Assembly (NCBI RefSeq): GCF_019204005.1
Contig: NZ_JAGSPA010000001.1
Location: 868,001 to 932,000, forward strand
DNA from: Pacificimonas pallii
GTDB lineage: Bacteria; Pseudomonadota; Alphaproteobacteria; Sphingomonadales; Sphingomonadaceae
Reading direction: 5' to 3'
DNA: 64,000 nt
Both the position numbers and the translations under genes were made by a program. Of the stretch, positions 50,790-58,795 are shown piece after piece. The notes below the pieces were generated by a model. It saw only the letters and a program-made list of their open reading frames with translations. It was not told where the DNA came from and searched no databases. Numbering within the stretch: the first letter of the stretch is position 1; every line of letters begins with the position of its first letter.

Positions 50790-51702
50790 GCGCCTTCTCC
50801 TTTGCGGTTTCCAGCCAGCCATTGACGTCCATCCAGCTGGTGCAGGCACCTTTCGCAAGATCGCGGATGCGGCCGATATAGGCCTGGCGTTCGGCGACGG
50901 AGATCACGCCGCGCGCATCGAGCAGGTTGAACAAATGACTGGCGGCGATGGTCTGGTCATAGGCCGGAAGCGGCAGGTCCGCCTCGATCAGCTTGGCGCT
51001 TTCGGCCTGCGCGTTGCGAAACTCCGAAAATAGTTTCTCGGTTGTCGCATGTTCGAAATTATAGGCGGACTGCTGCCGTTCATTGGCCATGAATACGTCG
51101 CGATAGGTCGTGCCATGATCGTTGAAATCGAGGTCGTAGACGCTGTCCTTGCCCTGGATGTAGGTCGCCAGCCGTTCCAGGCCGTAGGTCAGTTCGCCCG
51201 CGACGGGTTTGCAGTCATAGCCGCCGACCTGCTGGAAATAGGTGAACTGCGTCACCTCCATGCCGTCGCACCAGACTTCCCAGCCGAGGCCCCATGCGCC
51301 GAGCGTGGGGGATTCCCAGTCATCCTCGACAAAGCGGATGTCATGCGCGTTGACGTCGATGCCAATCGCTTCGAGGCTGCCCAGATAGAGCGCCTGCAAA
51401 TCAGGGGGGCTTGGCTTCAGGATGACCTGGAACTGGTAATAATGCTGTAGCCGGTTGGGGTTTTCGCCGTAGCGGCCATCCGTGGGCCGGCGGCACGGCT
51501 GCACATAGGCGGCGTTCCAATGATCCGGGCCGAGCGCGCGGAGCGTGGTCGCAGGGTGAAACGTGCCCGCGCCCATTTCCTTGTCATAGGGCTGCAGGAT
51601 CACGCAGCCGCGATCCGCCCAATAGCGTTGCAGCGTCAGGATGATGTCCTGAAAGGACAGCGGCGTCCCGGCGGGCGTGTCTGTAGACGTATTTATAGGC
51701 AT
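50782..51702 (-). CDS. glyQ: Glycyl-tRNA synthetase alpha subunit
   Basis: A 306-residue class II catalytic subunit that activates glycine. Signature segments: [57 protein letters not shown] and [20 protein letters not shown]. Full length. It is followed by glyS with an 8-bp overlap; the two products form the synthetase. Its promoter should lie between 51703 and 51788. Confidence 0.97.
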   Translation of the reverse strand: MPINTSTDTPAGTPLSFQDIILTLQRYWADRGCVILQPYDKEMGAGTFHPATTLRALGPDHWNAAYVQPCRRPTDGRYGENPNRLQHYYQFQVILKPSPPDLQALYLGSLEAIGIDVNAHDIRFVEDDWESPTLGAWGLGWEVWCDGMEVTQFTYFQQVGGYDCKPVAGELTYGLERLATYIQGKDSVYDLDFNDHGTTYRDVFMANERQQSAYNFEHATTEKLFSEFRNAQAESAKLIEADLPLPAYDQTIAASHLFNLLDARGVISVAERQAYIGRIRDLAKGACTSWMDVNGWLETAKEKAHG

Positions 51703-51788
51703 GGCGCGCGTGTAGAGGGGCGCGGGTCCCGGTTCAAGCGGGGGTTCCGTCGGCAGGCCCGGAATTCCAGCGCCGCGCCGCGTTCAGA

Positions 51789-51989
51789 TCAGCCGCGCTT
51801 GTGAAGCACCCCAAGGCCGATAATGCCAAGCGCAAGCAGGCCGAAAATGGCGGGTGCGGGAACGGGATTGGGGACCGCAGCCGCCTGTTCATGTGCGGCC
51901 GCGCCGATAATCGCGCGATCCTGCGCCAGGGAAGGCGATGCCGCCAGGCAAAGCATGCCCGCCGCGAATGCAAACCGGTACTTCGTCAC
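51789..51989 (-). CDS. Small exported protein with PEP-CTERM-like tail
   Basis: A 66-residue protein. I prefer the GTG at 51989 because AAAGGA lies 8 bp upstream and the N-terminus is then a clean signal peptide (MTKYRFAFAAGMLCLAASPS, cleavage after LAQ region); ATGs at 52013, 52019 and 52028 are less likely. The C-terminus NPVPAPAIFGLLALGIIGLG followed by VLHKRG has the VPxP motif, a hydrophobic helix and basic end of a PEP-CTERM-type sorting signal. The mature linker is only about 20 residues, so it is nearly all targeting signal. Function unknown. Confidence 0.65.
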   Translation of the reverse strand: MTKYRFAFAAGMLCLAASPSLAQDRAIIGAAAHEQAAAVPNPVPAPAIFGLLALGIIGLGVLHKRG

Positions 51990-52191
51990 GTCATCATCCT
52001 TTTTCGATGCCATCGCCATGACAGGCATTCACTGAACCCTGGCTGAAGCGTTGCCCGTCCTGCCGGTGAAATCGGGGAGCGTGCCGAAAGCCGGAAGTGA
52101 CGCTTAACCGCCGCCTCGATAGAAATCGGAAACAAGTGCGGATAATCAAATGTTAAGCTTACCGATCCGCCGATCGTCGGCGACGGCCATG

Positions 52192-52224
52192 AAAAAGGGC
52201 GCCCGCACATCGTGCGAGCGCCCT
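52192..52224 (-). terminator. Terminator of the first CTERM protein gene
   Basis: On the minus strand AGGGCGC-CGCAC pairs with GTGCG-GCGCCCT (one mismatch; + positions 52196-52208 and 52212-52224) and is followed by TTTTT. It lies about 30 bp past the stop at 52252. Confidence 0.85.
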
Positions 52225-52251
52225 CCTTCCGTTTGAACGGTCCGGAGCGGC

Positions 52252-53034
52252 CTAGCTGCGGCGGCGACGTGCTGCCAGCGCGAGAACGCCAAGGCCGAGC
52301 AGACCCAGCGCACCAGGTGCCGGGACGGGATCGGGATCGACAAAACCGGTAAACGCGAAGGCGTTGCCCCAAATGGTCGAATTGTCGCCATCACCGATAT
52401 ACAGGTTTTGCATGAAGTTGGTGTCAGCGAAGAAGAAGGCGCGGCCACCGGTCTCCAAGGTTACGATGATGGGATTGCCGTCAACGCCTTCCCAGACAAC
52501 TGTCGTGCCAACGGGAAGCGAACCGGGATTGAAAGCGCCCGTCGCCGACGGTGCATATGTGGAAGCAACGCCGAACGGTCCGTCAACGATGGGGCTGTTT
52601 GGGTCAGCGGGCGTGGGCGCCGTATTGCGATCGCCACCCAGGCCGGAAAAGCCGAGCTCGTTGATGATCTCTTCCCAGCCGGGGCCGAAACAGCAGGCAC
52701 GTTCGGTACCCACGGCGACAATGCCGCCGCCGCCACGGACATAGTCACCAATCAGTGTCGTTTGCTCGTCAGTGAAGCGATTGTTCGCCAGACCGACATA
52801 AAGGATGTCGATGCCAAGAAGATCGCCAGCTGCAAAGGCACCTGCGGTGACCGTGGTGATCGTCGCATCTTCGTTTTCAAGGACGGAGCGCGCCTGGGTC
52901 ATGTTGCTCGCGTCGAGCGAGCTTTCATTGATGCCGCTGATATTAAGAATATTGACGCCGGTCAGGATCGCTGCCGAAGCGGATGTGGACAGCAACGCTG
53001 CTGCCACTGCGGATATCATAATATGCTTTTTCAT
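52252..53034 (-). CDS. Exported PEP-CTERM-like protein, glutamine-amidotransferase-like fold suspected
   Basis: A 260-residue protein with a Sec signal peptide (MKKHIMISAVAAALLSTSASA). The mature part has strand-helix alternation with LGIDILYVGLANNRFTDEQ, IGDYVRGGGGIVAVGTERAC and GGRAFFFADTNFMQ, which recall ThuA/class I amidotransferase-like folds without a clear catalytic triad. The C-terminus is VPAPGALGLLGLGVLALAA plus five basic/polar residues, a PEP-CTERM-like sorting signal. AGGAGA precedes the ATG. The last 77 bp of the gene are almost identical to those of the next gene upstream (53389-54171). Confidence 0.75.
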   Translation of the reverse strand: MKKHIMISAVAAALLSTSASAAILTGVNILNISGINESSLDASNMTQARSVLENEDATITTVTAGAFAAGDLLGIDILYVGLANNRFTDEQTTLIGDYVRGGGGIVAVGTERACCFGPGWEEIINELGFSGLGGDRNTAPTPADPNSPIVDGPFGVASTYAPSATGAFNPGSLPVGTTVVWEGVDGNPIIVTLETGGRAFFFADTNFMQNLYIGDGDNSTIWGNAFAFTGFVDPDPVPAPGALGLLGLGVLALAARRRRS

Positions 53035-53331
53035 GTGATTCTCCTGTGGTTCTCTTGAATCGTATGCTTGCGTCACGAGCTCAAAAAAACGCCACAGGAG
53101 CTGCCGATACACTGAGCAAGCAAAGATTGGGCCAGTTTCACTTAATATAATAAGGTCAATAATTTATAAGCCCGTAGCCAAAAACATGAGTCAGAATTGT
53201 AAAATTCTTCGACAGTTTATCCGAGACGTAATCCAATCCGCATCCAGTCGGCGAGGTGACAGGGGCGCGGCTGTCATGACAGTCTGCATGTCTGGTCGTT
53301 ACCCAATTTCGGCTTCACGACCGGTGACAAG
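53035..53331. other. Noncoding promoter region
   Basis: About 300 bp with no gene. It includes an AT-rich stretch at 53142-53170 (CTTAATATAATAAGG and neighbours) that probably holds the promoter of the 52252-53034 gene. No operator could be named. Confidence 0.5.
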
Positions 53332-53362
53332 AAAAAGGCGTCCCGGACCAGACCGGAACGCC
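53332..53362 (-). terminator. Terminator of the second CTERM protein gene
   Basis: GGCGTCCCGG at 53337-53346 pairs with CCGGAACGCC at 53353-53362 (one mismatch), and on the minus strand the stem is followed by TTTTTCTT. It lies 26 bp past the stop at 53389. Confidence 0.85.
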
Positions 53363-53388
53363 CTTTTCCTGCCGATTGGGCAAATGTT

Positions 53389-54171
53389 TTAGCTGCGGCG
53401 ACGACGTGCTGCCAGCGCGAGAACGCCAAGGCCGAGCAGACCCAGCGCACCAGGTGCCGGGACGGGCTGCGGGTCGGGATCGGGAGCGACGCCTTCCTCG
53501 ATACCGGCGTAGCGAACCGACTGCTGGCTGTAATTATAGAAACCGAACGCGCCGTCGTCGAAACTGGCAAGGCCGGCATCGGCGGCGGTGAAGCTGAGTT
53601 CCAGAACGCCGTCGACCATCACTTCGATGAGGCTGTTCGTGAAGACGATGTCGAACGTGTAGGTCTGGTTGTCGTTCCAACCCGTCGCGCCGAGGTTTGT
53701 GCCGCGCTGAATTTCGAACGCGTTGGAACCGGCATCGTGGCCCCAATAGGTATCGATAAGGTCGACGGATGTCAGGTCGCCTGAAATGCGCGAAGCGGCG
53801 AGGCCAGCGTTTCCGGTCGAGCCGCCGAAGTTCTGTGTGCCCTGTTTCCAGTCGACGAGGATGAAGTCGGCATTGGCCGCGTTGATCTCGTCATCGGAAT
53901 AGCCAAGTACGAAGCCGATAAAGTCATCGTCGGCGGAAGTCTCCACGGTGATTTCACCGGACAGCGTGGTCCCCTGGGCAAGCGAGCCGGCCTCGAAGAA
54001 GATCGTTGGGTTGCCATTGACGCTTTGAAAGACGCTGTCGTTGGCGGGTGCGTTCTGAACGGTCCAGTTGGCACCGCCGTAATTGTCGGCCTGCCATGAG
54101 GACAGGTCCACGGGTGCCGCAAGCGCCGGTGCCGCCAGCAGAAGACTGGCCGCTGCGATTGTCTTGTACAT
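53389..54171 (-). CDS. Exported PEP-CTERM-like protein with a thrombospondin C-terminal-like lectin fold
   Basis: A 260-residue protein with a Sec signal peptide (MYKTIAAASLLLAAPALA). The mature domain, from VDLSSWQADNYGGANWTVQN through DDDFIGFVLGYSDDEINAAN, FILVDWKQG and GAFGFYNYSQQSVRYAGIE, looks like the concanavalin-like TSP-C domain seen in some bacterial surface proteins; from memory. A short Pro/Asp linker leads to VPAPGALGLLGLGVLALAA and RRRRS, a PEP-CTERM-like sorting tail. Probably attached to the cell surface or exopolysaccharide by an exosortase encoded elsewhere. Confidence 0.78.
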   Translation of the reverse strand: MYKTIAAASLLLAAPALAAPVDLSSWQADNYGGANWTVQNAPANDSVFQSVNGNPTIFFEAGSLAQGTTLSGEITVETSADDDFIGFVLGYSDDEINAANADFILVDWKQGTQNFGGSTGNAGLAASRISGDLTSVDLIDTYWGHDAGSNAFEIQRGTNLGATGWNDNQTYTFDIVFTNSLIEVMVDGVLELSFTAADAGLASFDDGAFGFYNYSQQSVRYAGIEEGVAPDPDPQPVPAPGALGLLGLGVLALAARRRRS

Positions 54172-54419
54172 GATTGTTCCCTTTTGTCTTGTTGCTTTCC
54201 GGGGCCAGAATGGGCGTCCGTTTGCATGCGTAGGGGTAAGCAATTCCCGTGCCAGCCGTGGTAAATCGCTATTTTGGAAGAGACTTTACCAGGTGGGTAA
54301 GATTTTCCCGAGCCGGATATGTAAAATTTACCGACAGTGTAAATCCTGCCGTCTCACCAAATTTGGGGATGCCGCTCCCGGCTTGCAGAATCGGCTGCTT
54401 CGGGCTACGAGGCCGCCAA
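54172..54419. other. Noncoding divergent region and rplY leader
   Basis: About 250 bp between a minus-strand CTERM gene and rplY. It should carry both promoters and the 5' leader of rplY; no reading frame is convincing. Confidence 0.5.
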
Positions 54420-54467
54420 CCCCGCGACCTTGCCACCCTGGAGGGCACGGTCTGAGCGGGGCTTTTT
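54420..54467 (+). promoter_or_regulatory. Terminator-like hairpin in the rplY leader (possible attenuator)
   Basis: CCCCGC (54420-54425) pairs with GCGGGG (54456-54461), enclosing an inner CCTTGCC/GGGCACGG-type stem, and is followed by CTTTTT at 54462-54467. It ends 18 bp before the rplY start, just upstream of the GGAG. A terminator placed here could either end upstream transcription or attenuate rplY. Confidence 0.6.
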
Positions 54468-54485
54468 GTGTTTTGGAGAAGTCAG

Positions 54486-55178
54486 ATGAGCGAAGCGATG
54501 ACCATCGCGGCGCAGATGCGCGAAAAGGCGGGCAAGGGAGCCTCCCGTGCAATGCGTAGGGACGGACGTGTCCCCGCCGTGATTTACGGCGACAAGAAGG
54601 ACGCGATCAGCGTTCATGTTGAAGAAAAGGCACTGCGCAAGCTGTTGTCGAGCGGCCAGATGCTGAACAGCGTGGTCGAGGTTCAGGTCGAAGGCGGTGA
54701 TCTGCACCGTACCCTGCCGAAGGACGTACAGTTTCACCCGGTCACGGAGCGTCCGCTGCATGTCGATTTCCTTCGCCTTGCCAAGGGCCAGAAGATCGAC
54801 GTCGAGATTCCGATGCACTTCACCGACGAAGAGGAGTCTCCGGGCCTGAAGCGCGGCGGCGTCCTCAATGTGGTTCGCCACGAGGTCGAGGTCAGCTGTC
54901 GTCCGTCCGACATTCCGTCGCAGCTTCTCGCATCGCTCGCGGGCCTGGAAATTGGCGATTCGATCCACATCAGCCAGGTGCCCCTGCCCGATGGCGTCGA
55001 CGTCGATTTCGAGGATCACGACTTCACCGTCGCGACCATCGTGGCACCGTCCGCACTCAAGTCGCAGGATGACGAGGCCGGAGATGGGGACGGCGAAGCG
55101 CCAGCGGCCGACGAGGTTCCGACCACTGAAATGGGTCCGGACGTCGATGCCGAGAATATGGACGGCAAGGACAATTAG
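54486..55178 (+). CDS. rplY: 50S ribosomal protein L25 (long CTC form)
   Basis: A 230-residue L25/TL5/CTC family protein that binds 5S rRNA. The N-terminal L25 domain has KGASRAMRRDGRVPAVIYG, and the C-terminal TL5 domain includes KGQKIDVEIPMHFT and LEIGDSIHISQVPLPDGV. An acidic tail of ~40 residues follows. The ATG at 54486 has TTGGAG 8 bp upstream. It precedes pth, a common pairing. Confidence 0.96.
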   Translation: MSEAMTIAAQMREKAGKGASRAMRRDGRVPAVIYGDKKDAISVHVEEKALRKLLSSGQMLNSVVEVQVEGGDLHRTLPKDVQFHPVTERPLHVDFLRLAKGQKIDVEIPMHFTDEEESPGLKRGGVLNVVRHEVEVSCRPSDIPSQLLASLAGLEIGDSIHISQVPLPDGVDVDFEDHDFTVATIVAPSALKSQDDEAGDGDGEAPAADEVPTTEMGPDVDAENMDGKDN

Positions 55179-55195
55179 TCCGGTCATCTGAATTC

Positions 55196-55229
55196 ATGCG
55201 CCATCCCGGCACGGGCCGGGGTGGCGCAT
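55196..55229 (+). terminator. Hairpin between rplY and pth
   Basis: ATGCGCCATCCCGGC at 55196-55210 pairs (one mismatch) with GCCGGGGTGGCGCAT at 55215-55229 around ACGG. Only TCCTG follows, so termination may be partial and leave some read-through into pth. Confidence 0.6.
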
Positions 55230-55248
55230 TCCTGTCGGGAGGCCGCCC

Positions 55249-55818
55249 ATGCAGATCTTCGCAGGTCTCGGCAATCCGGGCGCGAACTACGCGCTCAACC
55301 GGCACAATGTCGGGTTCATGGCGGTGGATGCAATCCACGACATGCATGGCTTCGGCCCGTGGATGAAGAGTTTTTCCGGGCTGGCATCGGCGGGCAGGTT
55401 CGGTACCGAGAAGGTGCTGCTCCTGAAACCGCAGACGTTCATGAACAAAAGCGGCCAGTCGATCGGCGAGGCCATGCGCTTCTACAAGCTGGAGCCGGAC
55501 GCCGTCACGGTCCTCTACGACGAACTCGATCTGGCGGCGTTCAAGGTCAAGGTGAAGACGGGCGGCGGCGCGGCGGGCCATAATGGCATCCGCTCGACCA
55601 TTCAGCATATCGGCGCGGAATTCCGCCGCGTTCGGATAGGTATCGACCATCCCGGCCACAGGGACCGCGTGACCTCTCATGTCCTTGGCAATTTCGCGAA
55701 GGCGGAAATGGATGATCTCGCGCACCTCCTTGGTGCCATCGCCTCCGAAGCGCACTGGCTGGCCGATGGCGACGACGCGCGTTTCATGTCGGACGTCGCG
55801 GTTCGGATGCAGGGATGA
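55249..55818 (+). CDS. pth: Peptidyl-tRNA hydrolase
   Basis: A 189-residue Pth that frees tRNA from stalled peptidyl-tRNA. Key elements are GLGNPGANYALNRHNVGF with the catalytic His, KPQTFMNKSGQS, the Asp in YDELDL and GGGAAGHNGIRS. Full length. It follows rplY by 70 bp. Confidence 0.97.
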   Translation: MQIFAGLGNPGANYALNRHNVGFMAVDAIHDMHGFGPWMKSFSGLASAGRFGTEKVLLLKPQTFMNKSGQSIGEAMRFYKLEPDAVTVLYDELDLAAFKVKVKTGGGAAGHNGIRSTIQHIGAEFRRVRIGIDHPGHRDRVTSHVLGNFAKAEMDDLAHLLGAIASEAHWLADGDDARFMSDVAVRMQG

Positions 55819-55849
55819 GGCGGCTGTCGCCAGGTCGCATATCCTGCTG

Positions 55850-56038
55850 ATGTTTGGCGCTGCCAGCCTTGTAGCCGCGCTGTCGACCTACATGGCCATC
55901 ATTGCTATTGGCCCCTTTGTCGGTGCCTTTCCCGTTCCCCTGGCCGGCGCGGGTTCCAGCTATGTGCTTGGATGGTGGCTGGGCATCGGCGCACTGGCTG
56001 GCTTGAACAGACGGAGACCCCCCGGGAGGATAGTATGA
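55850..56038 (+). CDS. Small membrane protein upstream of the VOC gene
   Basis: A 62-residue frame with two hydrophobic segments (FGAASLVAALSTYMAIIAIG and SSYVLGWWLGIGALAGL) and a basic C-terminus. It ends in an ATGA overlap with the VOC gene start at 56035, which supports it being translated. The ribosome binding site is not obvious, and no family is recognised. Confidence 0.55.
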   Translation: MFGAASLVAALSTYMAIIAIGPFVGAFPVPLAGAGSSYVLGWWLGIGALAGLNRRRPPGRIV

Positions 56039-56427
56039 AACTGAATCAGGTTACGGTCGGCTGCACGGATTATGGCGCCTCCGTTGCGTTCTACCGGTCG
56101 CTCGGCCTACGGCAGATCGTCGATTCACCGCCATCATATGCGCGGTTCGAGACGCGGACGGGTGAGACTTTCTCCATCCATCACACGGACGAGATCGGTA
56201 GCGTCTCCACTGTGGTGTATTTCGAGGTTGATGATGTCGATGCGGAGGTTGCACGGATCGAGGCCGCCGGAATGGTCATCTCATCGCCCGCCGCCGATCA
56301 GGGCTGGCGCTGGCGCGAGGCGCGGCTACATGATCCGGCTGGCAACGAAATTTGTATTTTCCATGGCGGCGAGGACCGGCGGTTTCCGCCCTGGCGCCTG
56401 ACCGAGAATGACCAAGAGGACGATTAA
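56035..56427 (+). CDS. VOC family protein
   Basis: A 130-residue vicinal-oxygen-chelate fold protein (MKLNQVTVGCTDYGASVAFY; YFEVDDVDAEVARIEAAG; ARLHDPAGNEICIFH). GGGAGGA precedes the ATG. Probably metal-dependent; substrate unknown. Its stop (TAA at 56425-56427) directly abuts the ychF ATG at 56428, so the two are likely cotranscribed. Compare the other VOC protein at 42340-42759. Confidence 0.86.
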   Translation: MKLNQVTVGCTDYGASVAFYRSLGLRQIVDSPPSYARFETRTGETFSIHHTDEIGSVSTVVYFEVDDVDAEVARIEAAGMVISSPAADQGWRWREARLHDPAGNEICIFHGGEDRRFPPWRLTENDQEDD

Positions 56428-57528
56428 ATGGGTTTCAAATGCGGTATCGTCGGGCTGCCCAATGTCGGCAAGTCCACGCTGTTCAACGCGCTGACGGAGA
56501 CACAGGCGGCGCAGGCGGCGAATTTCCCGTTCTGCACGATCGAGCCCAATGTCGGGCAGGTCGGTGTCCCCGATCCGCGGCTCGACAAGCTGGCGCAGAT
56601 CGCGAAATCCGCGAAAATCATTCCGACGCAGCTCGCCTTCGTCGACATTGCGGGGCTGGTGAAGGGCGCGTCGTCGGGCGAGGGGCTTGGCAACCAGTTT
56701 CTGGCGAACATCCGCGAAGTCGATGCCATCGTCCATGTGCTGCGCTGTTTCGAGGATGACGACATCACCCATGTCGATGGCCGCGTCGATCCCGTGTCGG
56801 ATGCCGAAGTCGTCGAAACCGAGCTGATGCTGGCCGACGCCGAATCGCTGGAGCGGCGGGTGCCGACGGCCGAGAAAAAGGCCGCGCAGGGCGACAAGGA
56901 GGCGAAAATCCAGGCCAGCGTCCTCGGACAGGCGCTGAAGCTGCTCCACGAAGGGAAGCCCGCACGTCTGGTGGAACCCAAGGACGCGGAGGAAGCACGC
57001 GTCTTCAAACAGGCGCAGCTATTGACCGCCAAGCCGGTTCTGTACGTTTGCAACGTGGGTGAGGACGAGGCGGCGACCGGCAATGAATATAGCGCGGCGG
57101 TCGCGAAAAAGGCCGAAGCGGAGGGCGCGCTGAGCGTCGTTATTTCCGCCGCCATCGAAGCGGAAATCAGCCAGATGGACGCCGCCGACCGCCCCGAATT
57201 CCTGTCGGACCTTGGCCTGACCGAAACCGGCCTGACGCAGATTATCCGCGCCGGTTATTCACTGCTCGACCTCATCACCTTCTTCACCGTCGGGCCGAAG
57301 GAGGCGCGGGCGTGGACCACCCACAAGGGCGCGACCGCGCCAAATGCGGCGGGCGAGATCCATACGGATTTCGAAAAGGGCTTCATCCGCGCCGAAACCA
57401 CCGCCTATGACGATTTCGTCGCCTGCGGCGGCGAGGCGGGTGCGAAGGAAGCCGGGAAACTGCGGCTGGAGGGCAAGGAATATCTGGTGCGGGACGGCGA
57501 CGTCATGCACTTTAGGTTCAATGTGTAA
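56428..57528 (+). CDS. ychF: Ribosome-binding ATPase YchF
   Basis: A 366-residue Obg-like ATPase. G1 is GLPNVGKSTLFNALT, followed by the NFPFCTIEPNVG switch region, G3 DIAGLVKGASSGEGLGNQFL and a NxxE-type G4 (YVCNVGEDE) that favours ATP. A coiled-coil insertion (about 125-170) and a C-terminal TGS domain (SLLDLITFFTVGPKEARAWT; GKEYLVRDGDVMHFRF) complete it. Linked to stress and translation control in other bacteria. Confidence 0.97.
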   Translation: MGFKCGIVGLPNVGKSTLFNALTETQAAQAANFPFCTIEPNVGQVGVPDPRLDKLAQIAKSAKIIPTQLAFVDIAGLVKGASSGEGLGNQFLANIREVDAIVHVLRCFEDDDITHVDGRVDPVSDAEVVETELMLADAESLERRVPTAEKKAAQGDKEAKIQASVLGQALKLLHEGKPARLVEPKDAEEARVFKQAQLLTAKPVLYVCNVGEDEAATGNEYSAAVAKKAEAEGALSVVISAAIEAEISQMDAADRPEFLSDLGLTETGLTQIIRAGYSLLDLITFFTVGPKEARAWTTHKGATAPNAAGEIHTDFEKGFIRAETTAYDDFVACGGEAGAKEAGKLRLEGKEYLVRDGDVMHFRFNV

Positions 57529-57574
57529 AACCAGCCTGGCTACCCACCGCCTATATCTGCAGGTCTTTTAAAAA

Positions 57575-57655
57575 GATCATCCCGAGCGTAGTGAAAGGAC
57601 GCGCGGTGGTTTTGCAGCGGCTTGGGTGCGTCCTTCGACTGCGCTCAGGATGATC
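57575..57655. repeat. Dispersed palindromic repeat, copy 1
   Basis: A left arm starting ATCATCCCGAGCGTAGTG faces a right arm GCGTCCTTCGACTGCGCTCA, with an 81-bp span. The same arms occur at 59970-60046, and a degenerate copy at 4910-4999. Such repeats are typical intergenic elements in sphingomonad-like genomes. Confidence 0.75.
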
Positions 57656-57707
57656 GGATTTGGTATTTTCCGTTCATGTGGCATGGTTTCCAAGGAAGCG
57701 CCTGTCT

Positions 57708-58733
57708 TTACCCGCAATAGATCCTGACAATCTCGCCGGTTTCGGGTGAGGTTTCCACGTTCACCCGGTCGGTGCGGAAGTCCATCGTAACGGCGTCGCC
57801 GCTTTTGTGCATGCGCAGCATGCTGGCCGAGAAGGCGCGTTTCAGCGTGTCTGGATCGACGGCGCTTGGCATTTTGCCAAGGAAATCGGCCACCGCTGAG
57901 GCATCGCATTCACCTGCGCCATAAGCCGGAATGTCGGCGGCGGCGGTTTCCTCCGCGCCCGGATCGCCCGCCTTTACGAAGCGCATGGCGAAGCGGTCGG
58001 TCTTTCCGCGCAGGGCAGGGTCAAAGACCGATTTGGCATGATTGTCGGCGGGATTGTCGAAAAAGGCCTCCCGCGCGGCGAGGCGGAAGCCCGCTTTCCT
58101 GAAATCGTTGAGCACGATGTCGGGCTTGATGCGGTGCGTTGCCTGCACATCGGTGCGCGGGTCGTCGCCGTCGCCGACATGGTCGATGACCGTGATGCTG
58201 CCGCCGGGCCGCAGCGCGCGGTGCAGTTCGGACAGCACAATTTGCGGTTCGGTGCGCGGCAGGCCAAATTCGGCGCTTTCGAAATAGAGGTCGTGATAGA
58301 CGAGGTGGAAGAACGCCCTGTCGATGCTGGACGGGGCGAGCTGCATCTGCATGAAATCGACGTTCATGACCGCGGCGTTCGGAACACGTTCGCCATAGTT
58401 TCTCTGCTCGACGGCTGCCTTGATCCGCTCACGCGCGCCAAAGGCCGCCGGATTCTGCGCAATGACGCGGCCGTCCGGGCCGACGGCACGCGCAAGCAGC
58501 TCCGTATAATAACCCCCGCCCGCGAACATATCGAGCACGCGGTCGCCGCCCTCAAGCCGTGCAAAGGCGAGTGCCCTTGCCGGCATGCGGCTGTCGTCGA
58601 GGTCCGTGTCGCGCTTGTCGCGGTCGCCGCGTTCGACGATGAGCGCAGCTTCCGCCTCCGTCATCGGAGCAGCGGTGGCGGGCGCGGCGGTCAGCAGCAG
58701 CAGCGCCGCGGCGCAGGCGGTAAGCGTTTTCAT
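57708..58733 (-). CDS. Exported methyltransferase-like protein fused to an I78 protease-inhibitor domain
   Basis: A 341-residue protein with a Sec signal peptide (MKTLTACAAALLLLTAAPAT, cleavage near residue 23). Residues ~45-250 form a class I SAM-dependent methyltransferase fold: LDMFAGGGYYTELLARAVGP is the SAM loop and LRPGGSITVIDHVGDG the later strand; exported members of this type (COG4798) are known. Residues ~274-341 read as a peptidase inhibitor I78 domain: GECDASAVADFLGKMPS, then GDAVTMDFRTDRVNV and a final GEIVRIYCG, with two cysteines. The fusion is unusual. GGGGAG precedes the ATG at 58733. Confidence 0.75.
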   Translation of the reverse strand: MKTLTACAAALLLLTAAPATAAPMTEAEAALIVERGDRDKRDTDLDDSRMPARALAFARLEGGDRVLDMFAGGGYYTELLARAVGPDGRVIAQNPAAFGARERIKAAVEQRNYGERVPNAAVMNVDFMQMQLAPSSIDRAFFHLVYHDLYFESAEFGLPRTEPQIVLSELHRALRPGGSITVIDHVGDGDDPRTDVQATHRIKPDIVLNDFRKAGFRLAAREAFFDNPADNHAKSVFDPALRGKTDRFAMRFVKAGDPGAEETAAADIPAYGAGECDASAVADFLGKMPSAVDPDTLKRAFSASMLRMHKSGDAVTMDFRTDRVNVETSPETGEIVRIYCG

Positions 58734-58795
58734 GTCTTTTCTCCCCTGATGGCGATCGGACGGCACTTGCCGCCAGATCGCGCGTTCGACAAATA

